Source: Liquorilactobacillus capillatus DSM 19910
GTDB taxonomy: Bacteria; Bacillota; Bacilli; Lactobacillales; Lactobacillaceae
Direction of reading: 5' to 3'
Assembly: GCF_001434915.1 (NCBI RefSeq)
Contig: NZ_AZEF01000017.1
Span: 1-33,977 of the forward strand
Length of the DNA stretch: 33,977 nucleotides
Shown here: one piece after another, positions 23,137-31,993 of the stretch
Layout: every line of letters begins with the position of its first letter
Numbering within the stretch: position 1 is the stretch's first letter
Translations under genes and position numbers: made by a program
Notes under the pieces: generated by a model
What the model saw: the letters and a program-made list of their open reading frames with translations, nothing else
Told to the model about the DNA's origin: nothing
Database searches by the model: none

Positions 23137-24486
23137 TTAAACCAGCCCTTGGGCCATCATTGCATCTGCAACTTTAATGAATCCTGCAATATTAGTTCCA
23201 CTCAATAAATTATCGGTAACACCATATTCCTTTGCAGTTGTAATACTTTCTTGATAGATAGCATGCATTATTTGTTGCAGCCGCTGGTCAACTTCAGCAA
23301 AATCCCAAGTCAATTGCATTTTGTTTTGGCTCATTTCAAGTGCCGATACAGCTACACCACCAGCATTGGCCGCCTTAGCTGGCCCATAAATTATCCCATG
23401 TTGTTGGTAGATGTTAATTGCGGCTGTACTGCTAGGCATGTTTGCCCCTTCCGCTACAACCTTGGCCCCGTTGGCTGCAAGCTGCTGGGCTTTTTGATCA
23501 TCAATCTCGTTTTGCGTTGCACATGGTAATGCAATATCATAGTTGAGCTCTGCATCCCAAACTGAACCAGGATAGTAGACAGCTGTTTCAACTCGTGCAG
23601 CGTATTCCTTGATTCGTCCCCGTTCGATCTCTTTGATTTGCTGAACTAATTTATAGTCGATACCACTTTTATCCACCACATATCCTGCTGAGTCTGAACA
23701 TGTGATTACTCTTCCACCTAATTCTGCTACTTTTTGAATTGTATAAATAGCAACATTACCAGCTCCAGAAACCACAACCTTCTTATTCTTAAAATCTGTT
23801 TTAAGATCACGTAAAATTTCTGCTGTATAATACGCAAGCCCAAAACCAGTTGCCTCTGTCCTAACCAGGGAACCACCGTAACTCAAGCCTTTTCCCGTCA
23901 ATACACCACGATCAGCTTCTCGTAGGCGTTTGTATTGCCCGTATAAGTAGCCTAATTCACGCCCACCAACACCGATATCTCCAGCTGGGACATCACGTGC
24001 CGAACCAATATGTCGACTCAATTCAGTCATAAAGCTTTGACAAAAACGCATTATTTCATTATCTGATTTTCCTTTAGGATTAAAATCTGCCCCACCTTTC
24101 CCCCCACCAATGGGTAAACCAGTTAAAGCATTCTTAAAAATCTGCTCAAAACCTAAGAACTTAATAATACTAAGGTTAACCGAGGGATGAAACCGCAGAC
24201 CACCTTTATACGGACCAATTGCTGAATTAAATTGAACTCGAAAACCGCGGTTAACTTGGTAAGCCCCTTCGTCATCAATCCATGGAACTCTAAATTGAAT
24301 TACTCTTTCAGGTTCAGTTAGGCGTTCCAGCAAGTTAGCCTGGATATATTCCGGGTGTTTCTCCAGGGCTGGACCAATTGTCCGTAGAAAGTCTGCCACT
24401 GCTTCAAGAAACTCCGCCTGTTCTGGATCCCGTTCCTTAATTGTCCGATAAACTTTCTTTAGATAATCCTCCACTTGTTGTTTCAT
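23137..24486 (-). CDS. gdhA: NADP-type glutamate dehydrogenase
   Basis: 449 residues, hexameric S-50 class. GPYKGGLRFHPSVN (91-104), catalytic Lys130 in LPIGGGKGGADFNPKGKS, and RDVPAGDIGVGGRELGYLYGQYKRL are all intact; the Rossmann domain begins at VVVSGAGNVAIYT. It aminates 2-oxoglutarate to glutamate (or the reverse) in the cytosol. Co-factor preference for NADP is inferred from the close match to E. coli-type GdhA. Start supported by AGGAGG. In this window it would provide the amino donor for branched-chain amino acid and serine transamination. Monocistronic, flanked by terminators on both sides. Confidence 0.96.
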   Translation of the reverse strand: MKQQVEDYLKKVYRTIKERDPEQAEFLEAVADFLRTIGPALEKHPEYIQANLLERLTEPERVIQFRVPWIDDEGAYQVNRGFRVQFNSAIGPYKGGLRFHPSVNLSIIKFLGFEQIFKNALTGLPIGGGKGGADFNPKGKSDNEIMRFCQSFMTELSRHIGSARDVPAGDIGVGGRELGYLYGQYKRLREADRGVLTGKGLSYGGSLVRTEATGFGLAYYTAEILRDLKTDFKNKKVVVSGAGNVAIYTIQKVAELGGRVITCSDSAGYVVDKSGIDYKLVQQIKEIERGRIKEYAARVETAVYYPGSVWDAELNYDIALPCATQNEIDDQKAQQLAANGAKVVAEGANMPSSTAAINIYQQHGIIYGPAKAANAGGVAVSALEMSQNKMQLTWDFAEVDQRLQQIMHAIYQESITTAKEYGVTDNLLSGTNIAGFIKVADAMMAQGLV

Positions 24487-24612
24487 TTTAATTCCTCCTT
24501 TACGTTATTAAGTACTGTTATCTGTAATTTAGCAATTAATAGTTAAAAAAACAATTATGACACTCTTTTTAGTCTTCAATTTTAAATTACTTCTCTAAAA
24601 AAGAGTAATTTA

Positions 24613-24657
24613 AAGAGGAACTGCTCTAAATGTATCCGGCTCATCACAGTTCCTCTT
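24613..24657 (-). terminator. Terminator of the glycosyltransferase gene
   Basis: AAGAGGAACTG and CAGTTCCTCTT form a perfect 11-bp stem (24613-24623, 24647-24657). Its minus-strand upstream arm and loop contain AACTGTGATGAGCC, also present in the terminator at 33866-33902. Confidence 0.65.
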
Positions 24658-24713
24658 ATTTTATTGTCGTTATCATTTTTATTTTCCTTAGCGATAAATT
24701 TTATTTTCTCCTG

Positions 24714-25814
24714 TTATACTAGCTCATTTTTAGTTGTTGTGATTACTGATAACCACTGTTTTGTAATCGTTGCCGGCATAAAATGCTGGATCCGTTCAAG
24801 CGAGCGCTCTGAATAATAACGTCTTAAGAATAAGCTTTGGGTCATTTTATTCAAAGCACGGACAAAATCTGGAACATCGTGTGGTTTAGTAATAATTCCA
24901 TACGTATTTGCACGCAGATATTCATCTGAACCAGTGTTTTGCATCGCAATGATTGGGAGACCAAAGCCCATTGCCTCACCCATTACTAATGGCATTCCTT
25001 CCCAACGTGAGGTTGATACAAAAATCGATGCCTCCTCGTAGTGACGCTGTAACGCCTCATCTTTCAAAGCACCCCGATAAATTATCTTATCTTTAACACC
25101 AAATTTTGTAGTTAAGTTATTAAAAACAGCCATTTCTTCAGGAGTTCCGCTTCCGGCAATGGCGATCTTCCAGTCTGGGGCTATAAAACGGGCTGCATCC
25201 AGTAAAAGATCAAGTCCCTTATGTTGAATTGCGATTCTACCGGTAAAGGCAATTATATGACTTTTTAAGTTAGCTTTTTTGGATACTTCAAGCGTTAACG
25301 GATTATAGATTTTTACAGTATTACTATTATATTGATGGTAACGTGCATAATCTGCATCTGTCAAGACGACTACCGTATCGGAGAACTCCAAACCCTGTTT
25401 AAATTCTGTCTGCATTGATACATAATACTGTTCCATGTACGTATCAAAATTATTATGCATCCATGCAATTACATTAACGTGCGGGACATTTTCTTTAATA
25501 AATGGTGCAAAACTTGTTAATAACCCTGCTGGTAAAATAACAGCTTCAAAACCCTCAGTAGCAATAAAATCACATAAATCAGTTATTTGATCAGCATATA
25601 CTTCATAGGGATTAGCACCAAAGAAGTTTAAAATATCAGCTGAAACAGTACGCTTAGCAGTCACCAACGGTGCATCTAAAACGTAATATGGTTCAACGTC
25701 TTCAAGTGAATAATAGGTAACATCGACATGCTTGTTTAAATCATTTCCTACAACTGTCGCAGCTCTTTTTACCCCATCCATAACTACATTCTCTAATACA
25801 ATCAATACTTTCAT
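24714..25814 (-). CDS. GT4-like glycosyltransferase
   Basis: 366 residues from ATG at 25814; ATG at 25826 lies directly against AAGGG, too close to be used. Two Rossmann-like domains: the N-terminal acceptor domain starts MKVLIVLENVVMDGVKRAA, the donor domain has AFTGRIAIQHKGLDLLLDA (about 189-207) and the EX7E motif SRWEGMPLVMGEAM (Glu272, Glu280). Retaining GT-B enzymes of this type transfer a sugar from an NDP-sugar to a polysaccharide, teichoic acid or protein acceptor on the cytosolic face. No wall-polysaccharide genes adjoin it, so the acceptor is unknown. It has its own terminator. Confidence 0.88.
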   Translation of the reverse strand: MKVLIVLENVVMDGVKRAATVVGNDLNKHVDVTYYSLEDVEPYYVLDAPLVTAKRTVSADILNFFGANPYEVYADQITDLCDFIATEGFEAVILPAGLLTSFAPFIKENVPHVNVIAWMHNNFDTYMEQYYVSMQTEFKQGLEFSDTVVVLTDADYARYHQYNSNTVKIYNPLTLEVSKKANLKSHIIAFTGRIAIQHKGLDLLLDAARFIAPDWKIAIAGSGTPEEMAVFNNLTTKFGVKDKIIYRGALKDEALQRHYEEASIFVSTSRWEGMPLVMGEAMGFGLPIIAMQNTGSDEYLRANTYGIITKPHDVPDFVRALNKMTQSLFLRRYYSERSLERIQHFMPATITKQWLSVITTTKNELV

Positions 25815-25906
25815 CAGCTGTGCCATCCCTTCTTACCAAGAAACGGCGTCCCTCCCTTCGCTTCGTTCTACCAAAAAATACCCAGCTCTTTTTGCGAAAA
25901 GTACAG

Positions 25907-25981
25907 CGTAGAAAAGTATCTTATCATTATAAGTATTCTGTGCTACTTCTATTGAGATGTTATTTTATACTTTTCGATACG
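25907..25981. repeat. Inverted repeat upstream of the glycosyltransferase
   Basis: CGTAGAAAAGTAT (25907-25919) pairs with ATACTTTTC-GA-TACG (25967-25981), 13 bp with a two-base bulge and a 47-base loop. It sits in the glycosyltransferase 5' region, where TATAAT also occurs on the minus strand. Nothing else is recognised in 25827-26140. Confidence 0.35.
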
Positions 25982-26140
25982 CCTCACTCTCCGTTAGAGG
26001 AATTTTAGCATAGAATACATTACTAGCGAAATGAAATGCTCTACGTTAATATTTTCATAAACTAGTTAAAGCCATTTTCTGAATATTACAGACTGTTCTT
26101 ATTATATATATGGTATTCTGAAATAAAGGGAGATGTTACG

Positions 26141-26797
26141 ATGCAACTCGAGGAACAATTAAATAATATCCGTGCTTTTTCGTATCAAAAAATGAAAAAA
26201 GATAGCACTGGACACGGTTTTGACCATATCCAGCGTGTTGTTAATATGTCTACTGAACTCCTGGCACATTTGTCTGCTGATAAATTAGTTACACTCAGTG
26301 CAGCATACTTGCACGATGTTGCTGATGATAAATTAACCACTGACCCAGCAGCACTCGAAAAAGAGATGATTACTTTTTTGCAAGCAAACTACCTAAGCCA
26401 GGACCAAATTAATAAAATTATCTTTATCACACAGAATCTTTCTTTTAGTAAAACACTGGGTGGCAAGAAACCTCAACTTCCGCTTGAAGGTCAGATTGTC
26501 CAAGATGCTGATCGACTTGATGCTATCGGTGCGATCGGGATTACACGTGCTATTTATTATGGTGGCGCACATGCCGAAAAGATTTATGATCCCCAAATCT
26601 CACCGCGACAGTTAAAATCAAAAAAAGAATACCGTGATTTAAGCCAGGAAACGGTTATTAATCACTTCTATGAAAAATTACTAAAAATAAAAGATCTCCT
26701 AAATACATCTGCCGCAAAAGAAATCGCTAGTAAGCGCCATCAAGTAATGCTGACTTTTTTAACCGACTTCAAAGCCGAATGGAACGCTGAAAAATAA
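26141..26797 (+). CDS. HD-domain phosphohydrolase (YedJ-like)
   Basis: 218 residues, all-helical HD fold. Metal ligands His29 (GHGFDHIQRV), His58-Asp59 (AAYLHDVADDK) and Asp123 (VQDADRLDAIGAIGITR) form the standard H...HD...D set. COG1418-type HD proteins hydrolyse nucleotides or phosphodiesters; the substrate is unknown. The GGAHAEKIYD segment and the C-terminal KEIASKRHQVML helix are also family-like. Start supported by GGGAG eight bases upstream. Monocistronic, cytosolic. Confidence 0.88.
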   Translation: MQLEEQLNNIRAFSYQKMKKDSTGHGFDHIQRVVNMSTELLAHLSADKLVTLSAAYLHDVADDKLTTDPAALEKEMITFLQANYLSQDQINKIIFITQNLSFSKTLGGKKPQLPLEGQIVQDADRLDAIGAIGITRAIYYGGAHAEKIYDPQISPRQLKSKKEYRDLSQETVINHFYEKLLKIKDLLNTSAAKEIASKRHQVMLTFLTDFKAEWNAEK

Positions 26798-26897
26798 CAA
26801 AAAATTTAAATCGTAATTAAGCTTTCGAATTCATCTATTTCATTATCTTCTGTCTATCTGTAAATAGTAATCAATACTTTTTATCTTGTACAGTACC

Positions 26898-26945
26898 TTG
26901 ACAGTACTACTTTATTAACTTAATATTCTAAATTGTAACTATTAC
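26898..26945 (+). promoter_or_regulatory. znu promoter with Zur-like element
   Basis: TTGACA (26898-26903), 17 bp, TAATAT (26921-26926). GTAACTATTAC (26935-26945), at the predicted start, differs at one base from the Zur core GTAATnATTAC of Bacillus. A Zur-type repressor site is likely but unproven. Confidence 0.6.
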
Positions 26946-26953
26946 TATTATTT

Positions 26954-26969
26954 TTTGCCTTAAGGCAAA
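26954..26969. repeat. 16-bp perfect palindrome in the znuA 5' UTR
   Basis: TTTGCCTTAAGGCAAA is fully self-complementary and sits a few bases before the AAAGGGAG ribosome site of znuA. It may be a second regulator site or a small RNA stem. Confidence 0.4.
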
Positions 26970-26988
26970 GACAAAGGGAGTATTCGGA

Positions 26989-27882
26989 ATGAAGAAAAAG
27001 CGTATTCTTTTACACAGTATCATCAGTCTCTTCGCACTTGGTGCCGTTTTAACTGGTTGTTCTTCAGCTAAATCAGCTTCAAGCAATAATACCAAAAAGA
27101 TTAAAGTTGTTGCGACAACTGACTTTTATGGTGAAGTTGCTAAAAATGTTTTGGGTAAGCAAGGGACAGTAACTTCTATCATCAATAACCCTAATATTGA
27201 TCCACATGATTATGAACCTACTACTAAGACTGCTAAAACTGTTTCTAAGAGTGACATTTTACTCTATAACGGTATTGGCTATGATGCTTGGGCAAAGAAG
27301 CTTTCTGGCGGTAAGAAAATTGCTGTTGGTGAAGATATCATGAATAAAAAAGATGGGGACAACGAACATCTATGGTATAATAGCGAGACCATGCCTAAAG
27401 TTGCCAACTACCTTGCAACTGAATACGGTAAGAAAGATCCTAAGCATAAGAAACAATTCAAAGCTAACGCTAAGAAATACATTGCCAGCTTAAAAGATCT
27501 TCATACAAAGATCGACAAAATTAAGCAAAACAGCAATAATAAACCAGTTGATGTTAGTGAACCTGTTTTTGACTATGCATTAGCCGATATGGGTTACAAA
27601 GTTAACAATGAACATTTCTCTGAATCTGTTGAAAAGGGAACTGATCCTTCTCCAAGTGATATCAAGGCAATGCAAAATGACATCAAGAACCGTAAGATTG
27701 CTTTCTTTGTTGAAAACACACAAGCAACCGATAAAGTCGTTGCTAACTTAGTTAAATTATGTAAAGAACATAATGTTCCTGTTGTTAAAGTAACTGAGAC
27801 TTTACCTAAAGACAAGAACTACCATCAATGGATGGCTTCACAATATCAACAAGTTTTAGACATTCAAAAAAGCGAGCGATAA
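26989..27882 (+). CDS. znuA: Zinc-type ABC transporter substrate-binding lipoprotein
   Basis: 297 residues. Lipoprotein signal with lipobox LTGC, lipidated Cys24, anchored outside the membrane. Cluster A-I metal-binding fold; candidate ligands are His73 (DPHDYEP), His127 (NEHLWY), His209 (NNEHFSES) and Glu270 (VTETLP). A His at the third position, where Mn-type PsaA has Glu, favours zinc. The acidic/His-rich loop of Gram-negative ZnuA is missing. Start supported by AAAGGGAG. First gene of a tight znuA-znuC-znuB operon behind a promoter with a Zur-like element. Manganese remains possible. Confidence 0.88.
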   Translation: MKKKRILLHSIISLFALGAVLTGCSSAKSASSNNTKKIKVVATTDFYGEVAKNVLGKQGTVTSIINNPNIDPHDYEPTTKTAKTVSKSDILLYNGIGYDAWAKKLSGGKKIAVGEDIMNKKDGDNEHLWYNSETMPKVANYLATEYGKKDPKHKKQFKANAKKYIASLKDLHTKIDKIKQNSNNKPVDVSEPVFDYALADMGYKVNNEHFSESVEKGTDPSPSDIKAMQNDIKNRKIAFFVENTQATDKVVANLVKLCKEHNVPVVKVTETLPKDKNYHQWMASQYQQVLDIQKSER

Positions 27883-27888
27883 TTAAGT

Positions 27889-28557
27889 ATGAACTCTATT
27901 ATTAATGTTCACGACTTGGACCTGAGCGTTCAAGGCAAACAACTTTTCAAGAACTTAACTTTCGAAATTCCGACCAATAAATTAACCTGTATTACTGGTG
28001 AAAACGGGGTTGGGAAAACGACGTTAATTAAGTATCTTCTTAGTACTTTTGAACATCCAGATAACCATATCACTTTGGATGTCGCACCTAAAGAAACACA
28101 GTATGTACCGCAGCTGCGTAATCTTGATGACGAGTTTCCGCTGAGCATTCGTGATTTTGTTGGTCTTGGTTTAAAAAAAGCAGTCTTTCCTTGGCACACA
28201 GCCGAGGAACGGCTGCTTTTGCGACGTGTTTTAGACGAAACCTCTCTCAAGACTATTCAAAACCGTCCACTCGGTGCTGCATCTGGTGGTGAAAAACAGC
28301 GTGCATTTTTAGCTCAAGCGCTGTGTGCTGAACCCCAACTGCTAATTCTAGATGAATCAACTGCTAGCTTAGATAAAGATTCAAAGTATGTTTTAATGGA
28401 TCTGATTGAACAGTTAGTTCAAACAAGTGAAATTACTGTTCTTTTCATTACCCATGACCCAGACTTAATCACACGTTATGCTGATTATGAACTGCGCCTT
28501 GCCCATCAAAAGGGACACTTGCTGAGAAAGGATAAATCCTCACATGTTACAATTTGA
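27889..28557 (+). CDS. znuC: Zinc ABC transporter ATP-binding protein
   Basis: 222 residues, one nucleotide-binding domain: Walker A GENGVGKTT (37-45), signature SGGEKQ (132-137), Walker B LLILDE (151-156), H-loop in LFITHDPDL. It energises import by the adjacent lipoprotein and permease. It starts six bases after znuA and its end overlaps znuB by 14 bases, with weak ribosome sites, so translation is coupled across the operon. Shorter than many ZnuC proteins, without a C-terminal regulatory extension. Confidence 0.92.
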   Translation: MNSIINVHDLDLSVQGKQLFKNLTFEIPTNKLTCITGENGVGKTTLIKYLLSTFEHPDNHITLDVAPKETQYVPQLRNLDDEFPLSIRDFVGLGLKKAVFPWHTAEERLLLRRVLDETSLKTIQNRPLGAASGGEKQRAFLAQALCAEPQLLILDESTASLDKDSKYVLMDLIEQLVQTSEITVLFITHDPDLITRYADYELRLAHQKGHLLRKDKSSHVTI

Positions 28558-29341
28558 TTTTATGCGTTATGCCTTTATTGCAGGAATTTTTATCTCCTTA
28601 ATTTGTGGTATAATGGGGACTTTTGTCGTTGCACGTCAAACATCATTTTTTACCCATACGTTGTCGGAAATCGGTTTTTCTGGGGCAACTTTTGGTATTT
28701 TCATAGGAATAAGTCCTTTATATGGCATGATTATTTTTACCCTTGCTAGTGCCTTCTTCATCGGTTTATCTGGTGAACGACTCAGTCGCCGTGAGGCTTC
28801 GATCAGTGTTTTCTCAGGGGTTTTTATTGGTTTAGGGATCCTGTTTCTTTCTCTTTCAAACAAACAGGCTAACTATGCCACAAACATTTTATTTGGGAGT
28901 ATTGTCGGGATTAATATTACTAATCTTTATTCGCTTATCTGGCTAAGTATTTTTATTTTAATCATTATTACGATCTTCTTCCGTCAATTGACCTATAACT
29001 CTTTTGACGCTATCGGCTCCCAATATAACCAGCGCTACAACACACTGATCTCAATTATTTTTCTGGGTTTACTAGCACTGACAATTAGTATCACAGCACA
29101 GATTATTGGTTCATTACTAATCTTTGTTCTGCTTACGATCCCTGCTTCAGCGGCTAAATATTTTGTCCATTCACTGAAAAAAATGATTTTCTTAACAACG
29201 ATCTTTTCACTATTTGGAATTTGGTTTGGCCTTTACCTAGCATACCTAACAGATTGGCCGGTCAGTTTCTTTATCACGGTTATTGAAGCCGTTATCTACG
29301 CAACTTCTATTTTTTATCAAAGAATTGCAGCCTTACATTAA
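28544..29341 (+). CDS. znuB: Zinc ABC transporter permease
   Basis: 265 residues, about eight membrane helices, ABC-3 (metal) permease family: GTFVVARQTSFFTHTLSEIGFSG early on, LSGERLSRREASISVFSGVF and LFGSIVGINI centrally, and IGSLLIFVLLTIPASAAKYF near the C-terminus, the typical coupling region. Forms the membrane channel for ZnuA-delivered metal. It overlaps znuC by 14 bases, consistent with coupled translation; AAAGGAT lies upstream. The operon ends about 60 bp before the strong bidirectional hairpin at 29401-29440. Confidence 0.92.
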   Translation: MLQFDFMRYAFIAGIFISLICGIMGTFVVARQTSFFTHTLSEIGFSGATFGIFIGISPLYGMIIFTLASAFFIGLSGERLSRREASISVFSGVFIGLGILFLSLSNKQANYATNILFGSIVGINITNLYSLIWLSIFILIIITIFFRQLTYNSFDAIGSQYNQRYNTLISIIFLGLLALTISITAQIIGSLLIFVLLTIPASAAKYFVHSLKKMIFLTTIFSLFGIWFGLYLAYLTDWPVSFFITVIEAVIYATSIFYQRIAALH

Positions 29342-29400
29342 GTTTTCTTTTTGTTTATAAAATTAAGCACTACTTTAACTTAGGGACTAGCCCCTAATAC

Positions 29401-29440
29401 TCAAAAAGAGTTCGAGACTTTTGTCTCGAACTCTTTTTGA
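29401..29440. terminator. Bidirectional terminator between znuB and serA
   Basis: An 18-bp perfect stem, TCAAAAAGAGTTCGAGAC and its complement, around a TTTT loop. The A/T-rich stem base supplies a T run in either direction. It shares the GAGACTTTTGTC core with the hairpin at 19320-19357. GGATATCC occurs twice just downstream (29459-29505). Confidence 0.75.
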
Positions 29441-29540
29441 TATCCTTTGTTTTCAGATCGGATATCCTGTGCTGAAATGTGCCCCTGCCAAGGATATCCA
29501 TTATAACACACCTCTAGTTAAGCTTCTTATGGCTTATGAT

Positions 29541-30716
29541 TTATTGCCTATGCAATGCACGCACACGAATAACTTCTGGAATAGCCATCAGTTCTCCGCG
29601 AAGTTTTGTTAATTGCTCAGCTGAGGTCTCTGACATATCGATCATTGTATATGCAACTTTATCACGACTTCGGTTAATCATGTTATCAATGTTAAGTTCA
29701 TCATTAGCTAAAATCGTCGTAATACGTCCTACCATATTAGGGACATTTTGATGGATCAAGGTTAAACGCAACGGCGAATCAAATGGCATTTCAACAGCTG
29801 GGAAATTAACAGAGTTGATAATATTACCTGTTTCTAAATATTTACGCAATGTTTGGGCTGCCATCTTAGCCCCATTGACTTCTGCTTCGAGTGTTGTACC
29901 ACCAATGTGCGGCGTGATAACAATTTTATCATTGTCAATGATCTCATTTGAACTGAAATCGGTAGAATAACGGCGAATCTCATTTTGAGCTAAAGCTGCA
30001 ACAACGGCTTTTTCATTAACTATCCCCCAACGAGAATAATTTAATAACACTGCATTTGGCTTCATCTGTTTTAATTCTTCCGTATTGATCAAATCTTTAT
30101 TCTTCTCGGTATATGGAATATGAATCGTTACATAGTCACTTTGGCGTAACAAGTCCTCCAACTTTTCCGCTCGTGGAATATCATTAGAAAGTTTCCAGGC
30201 ATGCTCAACGCTAATATAAGGATCATACCCAATAACACGCATTCCAAGATCAGCTGCCGCTCGTGCGACTCTTGAGCCAACAGCACCTAAGCCAATAACA
30301 CCAATTGTTTTTCCTAAGAGTTCCGTCCCAGCAAAATGATTTTTTCCCCTTTCAGTCTGTGTACTGACATCTGCACCCGCAATTTTTTTAGCCCATGCAG
30401 CTGAAGCGACAACAGGTCTGGTGGCGAGGATCAACATCGCAACGATGAGTTCCTTAACCGCATTAGCATTAGAACCAGGTGTATTAAAAACAACGGTCCC
30501 ATTAGCATTAGCTTCAAGCAAAGGAATATTATTCACACCTGCACCAGCACGTGCAATTGCAAGAACACTGGTTCCAAACTTTGTTTTGTGCATATCTTGG
30601 CTCCGAATAAGGAGTGCTTGAGGTTTATCATTCTGGTTAATTGTGTATTTTTCTGTCGGGAAGATATCTAACCCTTCTTGAGCGATAACATTATAAGTCT
30701 TAATATCATATTTCAT
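29541..30716 (-). CDS. serA: D-3-phosphoglycerate dehydrogenase, short form
   Basis: 391 residues. 2-hydroxyacid dehydrogenase fold with the NAD motif GLGAVGSRVARAAADLGMRVIGYD, YSRWGIVNE in place of the usual NxARG motif, and TPHIGGTTLEAE with the active-site His. A C-terminal ACT domain (about 320-391, NVPNMVGRITTILANDELNIDNM) suggests serine feedback. It lacks the intervening ASB domain of long SerA. Oxidises 3-phosphoglycerate to 3-phosphohydroxypyruvate, first step of serine synthesis. Its ATG overlaps the serC stop by one base (TAATG), so the two are translationally coupled. No serB gene is present nearby. Confidence 0.94.
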   Translation of the reverse strand: MKYDIKTYNVIAQEGLDIFPTEKYTINQNDKPQALLIRSQDMHKTKFGTSVLAIARAGAGVNNIPLLEANANGTVVFNTPGSNANAVKELIVAMLILATRPVVASAAWAKKIAGADVSTQTERGKNHFAGTELLGKTIGVIGLGAVGSRVARAAADLGMRVIGYDPYISVEHAWKLSNDIPRAEKLEDLLRQSDYVTIHIPYTEKNKDLINTEELKQMKPNAVLLNYSRWGIVNEKAVVAALAQNEIRRYSTDFSSNEIIDNDKIVITPHIGGTTLEAEVNGAKMAAQTLRKYLETGNIINSVNFPAVEMPFDSPLRLTLIHQNVPNMVGRITTILANDELNIDNMINRSRDKVAYTMIDMSETSAEQLTKLRGELMAIPEVIRVRALHRQ

Positions 30717-31804
30717 TATTTATTTCCCCCAATGTTTTGTTCAAAGCTCTCCATAAATTCAACTAACTTCTGTACTCCCTCAAGTGGCATTGCATTATAT
30801 AGACTGGCACGCATTCCGCCTACTAAGCGATGTCCCTTCAAATTGACCAAACCATTCTCTTGTGCAGCTACGACAAAACGCTGATCTAATTCTGCATTAC
30901 CGGTTACAAAAGGTACATTTGTTGTTGAACGTGCTGCTTTCTTTACTGGTGCGCTAAATAAGCTTGAAGAATCTAGATAATCATATAATAATTGTGCTTT
31001 TTTCTCGTTACGCTTCTGCATCTCATCCACACCACCCTGTTGCAAAAGCCATTTAAAGACCAAGCTAGCAACATAAATTGCAAATACTGGCGGGGTATTT
31101 AAGGCAGAGTGTTTTGCAGCCTGTTTAGCATAACTTAACATTGATGGTAATTCTGGAGTTGTATGCAGTAATGAATGTTTAACAATCACGACTGTCAATC
31201 CTGCTGGGCCAATATTTTTCTGGGCACCTGCATAAATCAGATCAAAATCCTTAACATTATAACGTTGGGCCATAATGTTTGATGACATATCCCCAACAAC
31301 AACCTGGTTCTTCAAGTCAGGTAGAGTCCGATACATTGTCCCCTCAATCGTATTATTCAATGTCAAATGAATATAATCATACGTTTTCTGCAGTACCGGA
31401 TCCTTAGGTAGCGAAGTATAGTTTGTTGTCTTAGCTGAAGCAACAACTTTTGCCTTTACACCAGGAACAAGTCTTGCTTCTTCAATTGCACGCTGAGCCC
31501 AGTGACCTGAGTCAATAAAACCTATTTGCTTTGTCTTCTGTGCAAAATTAAGGGGTGCCATTGTAAACTGCAGTGTCCCTCCACCTTGTAGAAAAAGAAT
31601 GTCATACTCATCTGGGATACGCATTAACTCTCTTAAATTTCTCTCAGCCTCTGCTTCCATCTCTGTGTAAAGTGAGGAGCGGTGACTGATCTCCATTATG
31701 CTCATACCACTATTTTTATATGAAACCAATTCACTTTGCACTTGTCGCACAACAGCAGCTGGTAATACTGCCGGTCCGGCTGAAAAGTTATAAATTTGTG
31801 CCAC
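30716..31804 (-). CDS. serC: Phosphoserine aminotransferase
   Basis: About 362 residues from GTG at 31804, which places the family start IYNFSAGPAVLP three residues in; GTG at 31813 is the alternative and neither has a good ribosome site. PLP class-V aminotransferase: GGGTLQFTMAPLNF, DMSSNIMAQRY and AGAQKNIGPAG with the Schiff-base Lys, plus GGMRASLYNAMP at the C-terminus. It transaminates 3-phosphohydroxypyruvate with glutamate. First gene of serC-serA; a promoter and a short Ser-rich ORF lie upstream. Confidence 0.94.
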   Translation of the reverse strand: MAQIYNFSAGPAVLPAAVVRQVQSELVSYKNSGMSIMEISHRSSLYTEMEAEAERNLRELMRIPDEYDILFLQGGGTLQFTMAPLNFAQKTKQIGFIDSGHWAQRAIEEARLVPGVKAKVVASAKTTNYTSLPKDPVLQKTYDYIHLTLNNTIEGTMYRTLPDLKNQVVVGDMSSNIMAQRYNVKDFDLIYAGAQKNIGPAGLTVVIVKHSLLHTTPELPSMLSYAKQAAKHSALNTPPVFAIYVASLVFKWLLQQGGVDEMQKRNEKKAQLLYDYLDSSSLFSAPVKKAARSTTNVPFVTGNAELDQRFVVAAQENGLVNLKGHRLVGGMRASLYNAMPLEGVQKLVEFMESFEQNIGGNK

Positions 31805-31867
31805 ACTACCCACTTCTTTCTTTTAAATTTTTTACACATCGAGGAAAAAAGGCCTCTGCAATAGGAC

Positions 31868-31900
31868 CTAATTACTGCAGGAAAATACACTAACCCTCAT
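31868..31900 (-). CDS. Possible Ser-rich leader peptide upstream of serC
   Basis: Ten codons, MRVSVFSCSN, with three Ser (AGT, TCC, AGT) and one Cys. It begins about 10 bases after the predicted start of the serC promoter and ends at TAG. An 8-bp stem (CTGCAGTA with TATTGCAG) and an alternative short AGG-U-CC/GGCCT hairpin ending in TTTTTT follow, 35 bases before serC. It resembles a minimal serine attenuator, but the ribosome site is weak (GAG) and the terminator stem is only five pairs. Chance occurrence cannot be excluded. Confidence 0.3.
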   Translation of the reverse strand: MRVSVFSCSN

Positions 31901-31916
31901 TTTACTCAATGTTATG

Positions 31917-31945
31917 AATTTAGCGTATTGAATCTGCTATGTCAA
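31917..31945 (-). promoter_or_regulatory. serCA promoter
   Basis: Minus strand TTGACA (31945-31940), 17 bp, TAAATT (31922-31917). Predicted start near 31910, only about 100 bases before serC. Confidence 0.65.
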
Positions 31946-31993
31946 GACTAAAATAAATTATTTAAACAATTATGTTGATAATAATCGCCAACT

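Noticed and set aside
25820-26008. Plus-strand 62-codon ORF in the glycosyltransferase 5' region.
   Set aside because: No ribosome site, no family resemblance, composition like random AT-rich sequence, and it overlaps the glycosyltransferase start.
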